Shown here: positions 1 through 4,793 of the stretch, piece by piece
Position numbering within the stretch: position 1 is the stretch's first letter
Layout: each line of letters opens with the position of its first letter
Source of the DNA: Erysipelotrichaceae bacterium
Lineage (GTDB): Bacteria; Bacillota_I; Bacilli_A; Erysipelotrichales; Erysipelotrichaceae
Reading direction: 5' to 3'
Length of the DNA stretch: 5,911 nt
NCBI GenBank assembly: GCA_003446295.1
Contig: DMBB01000314.1
Location: forward strand, 1 to 5,911
The notes under the pieces: model-generated
Database searches by the model: none
Told to the model about the DNA's origin: nothing
Seen by the model: only the letters and a program-made list of their open reading frames with translations
Position numbers and translations under genes: made by a program

Positions 1-342
1 AATGAACCGCTGGAATTCATCTGCGGTGCAGGCATGATGATCTTCGGCTTTGACGCTGCTGTAGCGAAGATGGATGTCGGTCAGATCATTGACGTGCATC
101 TGATGCCGGAAGAAGCATACGGACCGAAGGATCCGAACCAGGTCATTAAGCTCCTGCAGGCACAGCTGCCCGGATCGGAAGGTCTTGAAGTCGGTGAACG
201 TGTCTATCTGGAAGACAACATGGGCAGACAGTTCGGTGTAACCGTAGTCGATAAAACAGATACGGAAATCACCTTTGATGCCAACCACGAAATGGCAGGC
301 AAAGAGCTGAACTTCCGGATTGAACTTGTTGAAGTGAAGTAA
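1..342 (+). CDS. SlyD-type FKBP peptidyl-prolyl cis-trans isomerase, 3' part
   Basis: The reading frame is open from the window edge, so the true start lies upstream; about 113 residues are visible and TAA at 340-342 ends the gene. The protein is a cytoplasmic FKBP-family prolyl isomerase and chaperone of the SlyD branch. The sequence begins in the FKBP core (PLEFICGAG, then a GFDAAVAKMDVGQ segment like the 'pGfE.aL.GMkvGe' part of the family). It continues with PEEAYG, the hallmark that precedes the inserted chaperone (IF/flap) domain, and ends with NHEMAGKELNF, the SlyD 'NHPLAGK.LNF' signature where the chain returns to the FKBP fold. Roughly 40 N-terminal residues should be missing. The protein stops at ELVEVK and has no His/Cys-rich metal-binding tail like that of E. 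coli SlyD, so a nickel-handling role is not supported. Family is clear; the exact symbol is left blank because FKBP paralogues are common. Confidence 0.9.
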   Translation, partial: NEPLEFICGAGMMIFGFDAAVAKMDVGQIIDVHLMPEEAYGPKDPNQVIKLLQAQLPGSEGLEVGERVYLEDNMGRQFGVTVVDKTDTEITFDANHEMAGKELNFRIELVEVK

Positions 343-346
343 TGCA

Positions 347-370
347 AAAGGCGGACTGATGTCCGCCTTT
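347..370. terminator. Bidirectional intrinsic terminator between convergent genes
   Basis: A perfect 10-bp stem (AAAGGCGGAC at 347-356 with GTCCGCCTTT at 361-370) closes a 4-base loop (TGAT). It starts four bases after the stop of the SlyD-like gene. Read on the plus strand the stem ends in TTTGTT; read on the minus strand it ends in TTTTGCATT. It can therefore stop transcription of the SlyD-like gene and also of the hydrolase gene that converges from the right. The U-tracts are short on both sides, so strength is uncertain. Confidence 0.8.
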
Positions 371-394
371 GTTATGTCTGCGAGTTATTACGGC

Positions 395-1240
395 TTATTC
401 CGCGAATTCAATGAAGCTGCCGACGTTGATCCATCTGCCTTTTTCCGGTACAAATACGGTTGCAGGCACATTCATTTCACCGAGATCACGGTTCATGTCA
501 GCTGATGTTTTCTGCGGATCTTTTTCTTTGTGGTGGTGGCACATAAATGCCATCATGCCGGTCTGTGTATCTTTCACGCAGTCGAGCAGTTCATCGTAGA
601 TTTCCGGATACAGGTCTATTCTGGACAGCTGTCTGATCAGCAGATTCGGACGGCTGTGCATGAATGCATATTTCGTCAGATCCGTATACTGTCCCTGAAT
701 GAAGGCAGTTCTGATGCCGCCGGGGATTTCCAGCATGAAGTTTGTATTGAAGCAGGAACCGAATGCCTGTGCTTCATTGCCGGGCGTAGCACCGACTTCA
801 CCGGTCATCTTCTCGAACATAGCATATGTCTGGGAAAGGGTTTGCTCACCGATTGTCTTGACATGGGTTCCCGGATACGGTGTGAAGCGGAATGAACCGA
901 GGTCATATGTCTGATAGTCCACCAGCGGGATCATCTTGCGCACATTGAGATCCAGGGCACGGGCAAGGGGAATGATGTTGTTCTGGTTGATCAGGATGTA
1001 CGGATTGAACTTTTCCTGTACTTCCTTCAGCTGGTCGATATGATCGCCGTGGATATGCGTAATAAAGACATAATCGCAGCGCTCGATATCGTCCACCGTA
1101 TAACCGGAGCCGAAACCTTTGTACATCCTGCTTCCTTCACGCGGCAGCATCGGATCGACAAGGATATGTTCACCGGTCGGCAGAACAAATTCATGGCAGT
1201 TCTCAACGAACCATCTGTACTTCAGAATTGTATTTTTCAT
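395..1240 (-). CDS. Metallo-beta-lactamase-fold hydrolase, UlaG-like
   Basis: A 281-residue predicted cytoplasmic protein with no signal peptide or membrane segment. The metallo-beta-lactamase fold is shown by an early strand with ILVDPML (about residues 26-32), the metal motif THIHGDHID with H62, H64, D66 and H67, a later GTH (H126) as probable third ligand, and a CHHH cluster (H235-H237) that can supply the last His. The general layout resembles UlaG (L-ascorbate-6-phosphate lactonase)-like hydrolases, but no other ascorbate gene is nearby and the substrate is unknown. The usual metal-bridging Asp after the mid-protein strand is not evident: GD is replaced by G183-Q184, with D187 close by. 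The start at ATG 1238-1240 is chosen because GGGAGGA lies just upstream at ribosome-binding distance; a TTG twelve bases further upstream would put that site inside the gene. It ends facing the shared terminator at 347-370. No convincing promoter was found in the short upstream gap. Confidence 0.85.
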   Translation of the reverse strand: MKNTILKYRWFVENCHEFVLPTGEHILVDPMLPREGSRMYKGFGSGYTVDDIERCDYVFITHIHGDHIDQLKEVQEKFNPYILINQNNIIPLARALDLNVRKMIPLVDYQTYDLGSFRFTPYPGTHVKTIGEQTLSQTYAMFEKMTGEVGATPGNEAQAFGSCFNTNFMLEIPGGIRTAFIQGQYTDLTKYAFMHSRPNLLIRQLSRIDLYPEIYDELLDCVKDTQTGMMAFMCHHHKEKDPQKTSADMNRDLGEMNVPATVFVPEKGRWINVGSFIEFAE

Positions 1241-1252
1241 AGATCCTCCCAA
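1234..1252 (-). promoter_or_regulatory. Ribosome binding site that fixes the hydrolase start
   Basis: On the minus strand the sequence reads TTGGGAGGATCTATGAAA. GGGAGGA is a strong Shine-Dalgarno match three bases before ATG (1238-1240). The in-frame TTG at 1250-1252 would overlap this site and has none of its own, so the ATG is preferred. Confidence 0.75.
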
Positions 1253-1302
1253 TTATCTGATTCCACCATACAATCCCATACAGGAAGTATCATCACCGGA
1301 TC

Positions 1303-1350
1303 GGCAAAATAAAAATACCGTGATATTGCATAATGCAAACCGCGGTATTT
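1303..1350 (-). terminator. Intrinsic terminator after the DUF5662-like gene
   Basis: On the minus strand, about 20 bases after the gene's stop codon, AAATACCG (1350-1343) can pair with CGGTATTT (1320-1313). Inside it a second 5-bp stem pairs TTGCA with TGCAA (1338-1334 and 1330-1326) around a three-base loop, with an internal bulge between. The structure is followed by a U-rich run (TTTTTATTTTG on the minus strand, 1316 down to about 1303). This suggests that the DUF5662-like gene and the hydrolase downstream of it are separate transcription units. Confidence 0.7.
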
Positions 1351-1369
1351 CTGGAATGTTTTGTTTCAT

Positions 1370-1927
1370 TTATCTGCGTTTTTTCAGTTCTTCACGCAGG
1401 TGTGCAAACGCTGCATCTTCGCCGTTTTCCGCAATATCCCGCAGAATCCGCTCCATTTCGGCAGCTGTATCCGGATGCATGTTCAGCCGTTCCGGTTTTT
1501 CCAGGAAGTACTTCAGCGCGCTTTCCTGTGTATATTTATCTTTCTGGTATGTACGGCAGGCAGCCACCCGGTCGCATACGCTTTCGGCAAGATAGCGGAA
1601 GGGCATGGGCAGCGGAGAGAATTTGCCGTTTCTGAGATCATACCAGTACTCCCAGTGATGCTTGTTGCGTCCCTTGTGATGCAGCCAGCCCGGGGCATAG
1701 CCGAACAGTTCTTTCTCATATGAATACGGGGAACGGTATCCCTGGTAATACCTGACGCTTTCAAACAGCTCGGAAGGGCTGTATTTGGAAAGGTCATGGG
1801 TGATTCCCTGTCTGTAAAGACCGCAGGCAAAACAGCACCGGCGCACTTCCTTTCTGTGTCTGTGCACGGTTGCAATATGTCCGGCCAGTCTTTTCAGCAG
1901 GCCCGGTTTTGAGGTATTTCCGCTCAT
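1370..1927 (-). CDS. DUF5662-like protein of unknown function
   Basis: A 185-residue predicted cytoplasmic protein, rich in His, Arg and Tyr, that I recognise as resembling the DUF5662 family of Firmicutes; its function is not established. Characteristic stretches are ITHDLSKYSPSELFESVRYY (about residues 42-61), then GYAPGWLHHKGRNKHHWEYW (76-95), then MPFRYLAESVCDRVAA (108-123). The order H22/H24, H44-D45, H83-H84, H90-H91 and D119 resembles the metal ligands of HD-type phosphohydrolases; this is inference, as I cannot test the fold. The C-terminus (about 154-185) is a charged, probably helical segment. The ATG at 1925-1927 is the first possible start, because an in-frame TAG lies just upstream at 1937-1939 in the complementary strand. 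No good ribosome binding site precedes it. The gene diverges from nusB and ends at its own terminator. Members of this family have sometimes carried misleading names such as catalase, which nothing here supports. Confidence 0.8.
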   Translation of the reverse strand: MSGNTSKPGLLKRLAGHIATVHRHRKEVRRCCFACGLYRQGITHDLSKYSPSELFESVRYYQGYRSPYSYEKELFGYAPGWLHHKGRNKHHWEYWYDLRNGKFSPLPMPFRYLAESVCDRVAACRTYQKDKYTQESALKYFLEKPERLNMHPDTAAEMERILRDIAENGEDAAFAHLREELKKRR

Positions 1928-1933
1928 AGCACC

Positions 1934-1942
1934 ATTCTATCA
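1934..1942 (-). promoter_or_regulatory. Possible extended -10 promoter for the DUF5662-like gene
   Basis: The minus strand reads TGATAGAAT, an extended -10 pattern (TG-N-TAGAAT, five of six matches to TATAAT). There is no recognisable -35 at the usual distance. Only six bases separate it from the ATG, so transcription would begin at or next to the start codon. This is weak evidence from one short motif. Confidence 0.3.
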
Positions 1943-1991
1943 CCAAGACACACCGGTTGACTGCACAGGACTACATAAACAGCACCAATCA

Positions 1992-2000
1992 TGCTAAAAT
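1992..2000 (+). promoter_or_regulatory. Possible extended -10 promoter for the nusB cluster
   Basis: TGCTAAAAT fits an extended -10 element (TG-N-TAAAAT). A TTGACT resembling a -35 box sits at 1957-1962, but 32 bases away, which is too far to pair with it. The predicted start of transcription falls near 2007, giving a very short leader that just includes the nusB ribosome binding site (GGAGG at 2009-2013). The call is tentative; a promoter is expected somewhere in this 92-bp divergent spacer because nusB is the first plus-strand gene of the cluster. Confidence 0.35.
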
Positions 2001-2019
2001 AACTTATCGGAGGCAAGCA

Positions 2020-2397
2020 ATGAAACGTCACGAAAACCGCGAAAAAGCAGTCATCTGCATCTACCAGTATCTGATGATGGAAAGAGACATTGATGAACTC
2101 ATCGCAGATAACTTTACAGAGGAAGAACAGGCAGATGATCCATATATGATTCAGGTGGTTCACACCGCAAAAGATAACATTGAACGCTATGCAGGATATA
2201 TCGATCAGGTGCTGGACGGCTGGACATACGAGCGCCTCGGCTATATCGAAAAAGCAATTATTCTGTGCGGATGCTCGGAATTCGATCAGAAACAGATCGA
2301 AGCTGCCGTCATCATCGATGAGTATGTACGGCTGGCCAAGAAATTCTGCGACAGTGATTCCTATAAGCTGATCAACGGAGTACTGGACAGAATATGA
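2020..2397 (+). CDS. nusB: Transcription antitermination protein NusB
   Basis: A 125-residue all-helical cytoplasmic protein. In the family NusB pairs with NusE (ribosomal protein S10), binds boxA RNA and helps RNA polymerase read through rRNA operons. The N-terminal helix has the family pattern of basic residues followed by an A..C.YQYL core (R3, R7, A10, Y15-Q16). The C-terminal half is diagnostic: a W..ERLGYIEKAIILCG stretch (68-84), EFDQKQIEAAVIIDEYVRLA (87-106) and the closing KLINGVLDRI (116-125), equivalent to the family's 'KFVNGVLDK'. Length is slightly short for the family (about 130-140). ATG 2020 is chosen because GGAGG lies six bases upstream; an in-frame TTG at 1957 would add 21 unlike residues and has no such site. 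It is the first gene of the plus-strand cluster, and its stop overlaps the xseA start in ATGA (2394-2397), suggesting translational coupling. Confidence 0.95.
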   Translation: MKRHENREKAVICIYQYLMMERDIDELIADNFTEEEQADDPYMIQVVHTAKDNIERYAGYIDQVLDGWTYERLGYIEKAIILCGCSEFDQKQIEAAVIIDEYVRLAKKFCDSDSYKLINGVLDRI

Positions 2398-3758
2398 GTT
2401 CACAGGTGATCTCAGTTTCCAGACTGGTTCATTATCTGAAAAACAGACTCGAGAGTGATTCACTCATTCGGGGTGTACTGGTGGAAGGGGAACTGAGCAA
2501 TTTCAGCAGCTACCGTTCCGGCCACTGGTATTTCAGTCTGAAAGATGAGAATGCCCTGATCCGCTGCGCCATGTTCGCATCCCGCAACCGTGCGGTAAGC
2601 TTTGTTCCGAAAGACGGTGACAAAGTCATCGTACAGGGAGATATCAGCGTATACGAACAGCGCGGAGATATGCAGCTGATCGTCAGTTCCATGCGTTCCA
2701 GTACGATCGGTGAATTATACCTGCAGTATGAATTACTTAAAAAGAAACTGGCGGAAGAAGGCCTTTTTGATGATGCACACAAAAAGGAACTTCCACGTTT
2801 TCCGATGAAGATCGCACTTGTCACAGGCGCCAATACCGCAGCGAGATCAGACGTGCTGACAACCCTGCAGAGAAGATGGCCTGTGGCTGAAATACAGGAG
2901 TATCCGGTACTGGTCCAGGGTAAGGAAAGTGCCGGTCAGATTATTGATGCACTGAAGGCAGTGGATACAACCGATGCGGATGTATGCCTGCTGGTGCGGG
3001 GCGGCGGTTCCATTGAAGATTTGTGGTCATTCAATGATGAACAGCTGGCCAGGACGATCTATGCCATGCGTATTCCGGTGGTTACGGGTGTGGGGCATGA
3101 GATCAACTTTACGATTGCGGACTATGTATCCGATGTACGGGCGCCTACGCCGACCGGTGCTGCCGAACTGTGCAGTCCCAGTATTGCGGATGTGGCTGAT
3201 CAGATTGCCGCATACAGGCGCAGATTATACAGGCTTACGGATGCAAGGATTGCTGAAGAGCGCAGTTATCTGGAAACCGTCAGGAACAAGAGTTTCTTCA
3301 GAATGCCCGAACGTCTGTATGCCAACCAGTCCATTCATCTTTCCCGGCTCTCATCGGACTTTATCCGTCTGATGAATGCCCGTGTATACGGCATCCGGAA
3401 ACATATCGATGATGCTTCCGTGGTGCTTGCGGATGAAATGCGAAGGATACTGAAGGATACCGAAATGAGACTGGTCACCGATAAGAGTTCGGTTGTATCT
3501 GCCATGGACAGCATCCTGCAGAAAGAGAAGGCCGCATACAGTTCAAAAGCAGGTCTTCTGGATGCATATTCACCGCTGAAAGTACTCAGCAGGGGATATG
3601 CCGTTGTCAGCAAAGACCATACCGCAGTGCGCAGTGCTGCTCAGCTTGCGGTAAATGATACGGTGGATGTAAGGCTTGGAACGGGGAATTTCAAGGCCGG
3701 TGTAATAAGTATTAATCAGGAGGATTCGGAATATGGCGAAGAAGGAACTGACATTTGA
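2394..3758 (+). CDS. xseA: Exodeoxyribonuclease VII large subunit
   Basis: A 454-residue cytoplasmic protein of normal length, the catalytic subunit of exonuclease VII, which degrades single-stranded DNA from both ends into oligonucleotides. It has an N-terminal OB-fold for DNA binding (about 1-100, with VEGELSNFSSYRSGHWYFSL at 30-49), a catalytic domain (about 105-260), a long helical coiled-coil region (about 265-390) and a C-terminal segment with SPLKVLSRGYAVV (393-405). In the catalytic domain I see ARSD with D153, VRGGGSIEDLWSFNDE with R202, and GVGHEINFTIADYVSDVRAP (232-251) with H235. These match the residues I recall as catalytic in E. coli XseA (D155, R205, H238), but the fourth, D241, is Asn here (N238). 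The ATG overlaps the nusB stop by four bases and has only a distant ribosome binding site, so it is probably translationally coupled. The 3' end overlaps xseB by 26 bp. Confidence 0.96.
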   Translation: MSSQVISVSRLVHYLKNRLESDSLIRGVLVEGELSNFSSYRSGHWYFSLKDENALIRCAMFASRNRAVSFVPKDGDKVIVQGDISVYEQRGDMQLIVSSMRSSTIGELYLQYELLKKKLAEEGLFDDAHKKELPRFPMKIALVTGANTAARSDVLTTLQRRWPVAEIQEYPVLVQGKESAGQIIDALKAVDTTDADVCLLVRGGGSIEDLWSFNDEQLARTIYAMRIPVVTGVGHEINFTIADYVSDVRAPTPTGAAELCSPSIADVADQIAAYRRRLYRLTDARIAEERSYLETVRNKSFFRMPERLYANQSIHLSRLSSDFIRLMNARVYGIRKHIDDASVVLADEMRRILKDTEMRLVTDKSSVVSAMDSILQKEKAAYSSKAGLLDAYSPLKVLSRGYAVVSKDHTAVRSAAQLAVNDTVDVRLGTGNFKAGVISINQEDSEYGEEGTDI

Positions 3759-3951
3759 GGAGTCAATGGACAGGCTGGATGAGATTGTATCTCTTCTGGA
3801 AGAAAACGAACAGCCGCTGAATCAGTCAATAGATCTGTTTGAAGAAGGACTGAAACTGGTCAGACACTGTGATGATATGCTCAAGAAGTTTGAAGAGCGC
3901 ATTGAAGAAATCAAGTCCAGAAACGGCGGTGCCGAAGATGAAGAACTTTGA
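3733..3951 (+). CDS. xseB: Exodeoxyribonuclease VII small subunit
   Basis: A 72-residue, acidic, fully helical protein, the accessory subunit that several copies per complex contribute to exonuclease VII, where it binds the coiled-coil of XseA. The family pattern is clear: TFEESMDRLDEIVSLLEENE (7-26), then PLNQSIDLFEEGLKLVRHCD (28-47), ending in a charged helix and an acidic tail (GGAEDEEL). Length is typical (60-85). ATG 3733 is supported by AGGAGG at 3718-3723, inside the 3' end of xseA. The gene starts 26 bp before the xseA stop, in another frame, so the two subunits are made side by side. Its own 3' end overlaps ispA by 14 bp. Confidence 0.95.
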   Translation: MAKKELTFEESMDRLDEIVSLLEENEQPLNQSIDLFEEGLKLVRHCDDMLKKFEERIEEIKSRNGGAEDEEL

Positions 3952-4780
3952 GGAGCTGCTGAACAGCTGCATTGATGAACTGCCTGCTTCCCGTACAAGA
4001 GAAGCCATGCGGTATTCCCTGACAGCAGGAGGCAAGCGTCTGCGTCCGCTCATGATGTATGCGGTAACGGCCGGATACGGAGTGCCTGAAGAGAAAGCAG
4101 ATGCCTTTGCATGCGCACTTGAAATGATCCACACATACTCACTGATACATGATGATCTGCCGGCCATGGACAACGATGATCTGCGCCGCGGCAAACCGAC
4201 ATGTCATAAGCAGTTTGACGAAGCAACCGCTATCCTTGCCGGTGACGGTCTGCTCACATATGCATTTCAGAAAGCCGCATCGGTAAATGATCCCGGCATT
4301 GATACCCGCCGTGCAATAGAGATCCTTGCCCTCAATGCAGGACCTGCAGGCATGGTGCTCGGACAGTGCCTTGATACAACCGATCACAGCGATTCACCGG
4401 ACTGGGAAGAGCTGAAGAATATTCACCGGTATAAGACAGGCTGTCTGTTCTCGGCAGCGCTGTGTCTCGGTGCTTTGGCAGCCGGACGCAGTGAAGAGGA
4501 AATTGCCAGATGGGATGAAACGGGAAAGGTCATCGGTCTTGCCTTCCAGGTGCAGGATGATATTCTCGATGTCGTATCCACGGCGGAAGAGCTCGGCAAG
4601 AGCAACTCCGATGAACGCAACGGCAAAACAACAAGCGTAACGCTCCTGGGGAGAGAGCGGGCCGAAGAACTCATGAACGAACTCTACCGGAAAGCTGAAG
4701 ATGATCTCAGATCATTCGCAGATTTCTCGCCTGAGAAGCTCATGGCAGTAATAGAAGGGGTAGTCAGCAGAAGAAAGTAG
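3938..4780 (+). CDS. ispA: Farnesyl diphosphate synthase (short-chain polyprenyl synthase)
   Basis: A 280-residue cytoplasmic trans-prenyltransferase that joins IPP with DMAPP/GPP to give farnesyl diphosphate, the precursor of undecaprenyl phosphate and quinone side chains. Motifs in order are GGKRLRP for IPP binding (31-37), the first Asp-rich motif DDLPAMD with D72, D73 and D78 in a YSLIHDDLPAMDNDDLRRGK context (68-87), GMVLGQ (138-143), K166-T167, and the second Asp-rich motif FQVQDDILD (203-211; D207, D208, D211). The two-residue insertion in the first Asp motif is the bacterial FPP synthase form; geranylgeranyl product cannot be excluded from sequence alone. ATG 3938 is preferred over an in-frame ATG at 3869, because the extra 23 residues lie wholly within xseB and have no family resemblance. 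The ribosome binding site is weak (GGCGGT), so coupling to xseB is likely. It sits ten bases before dxs, in the same pathway. Confidence 0.94.
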   Translation: MKNFEELLNSCIDELPASRTREAMRYSLTAGGKRLRPLMMYAVTAGYGVPEEKADAFACALEMIHTYSLIHDDLPAMDNDDLRRGKPTCHKQFDEATAILAGDGLLTYAFQKAASVNDPGIDTRRAIEILALNAGPAGMVLGQCLDTTDHSDSPDWEELKNIHRYKTGCLFSAALCLGALAAGRSEEEIARWDETGKVIGLAFQVQDDILDVVSTAEELGKSNSDERNGKTTSVTLLGRERAEELMNELYRKAEDDLRSFADFSPEKLMAVIEGVVSRRK

Positions 4781-4793
4781 GAGGTTTCATATG
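4779..4793 (+). promoter_or_regulatory. Strong ribosome binding site of dxs
   Basis: AGGAGG (4779-4784) overlaps the TAG stop of ispA and stands six bases before ATG 4791. It is the best Shine-Dalgarno match in the cluster and fixes the dxs start. Its overlap with the upstream stop codon suits coupled or re-initiating translation. Confidence 0.7.

Noticed and set aside
1119..1595. Plus-strand reading frames opposite the hydrolase and DUF5662-like genes
   Set aside because: They run through a terminator hairpin and antisense to two supported genes, are Ser/Arg/Phe-rich, and have no ribosome binding site or family resemblance.
1957..1962. TTGACT as a -35 box for nusB
   Set aside because: No -10-like sequence occurs at the normal 16-18 base spacing; the best -10 candidate is 32 bases away.
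1924..2463. Long minus-strand reading frame across the nusB gene and the divergent spacer
   Set aside because: It is antisense to nusB, which has clear family motifs and a ribosome binding site. The translated sequence is Cys/Phe-rich with no recognisable family.
3954..3970. Small inverted repeat (AGCTG...CAGCT) at the start of ispA
   Set aside because: It is short, falls in coding sequence of repeated Glu-Leu-Leu/Ser-Cys codons, has no U-tract and does not resemble a known regulatory element.
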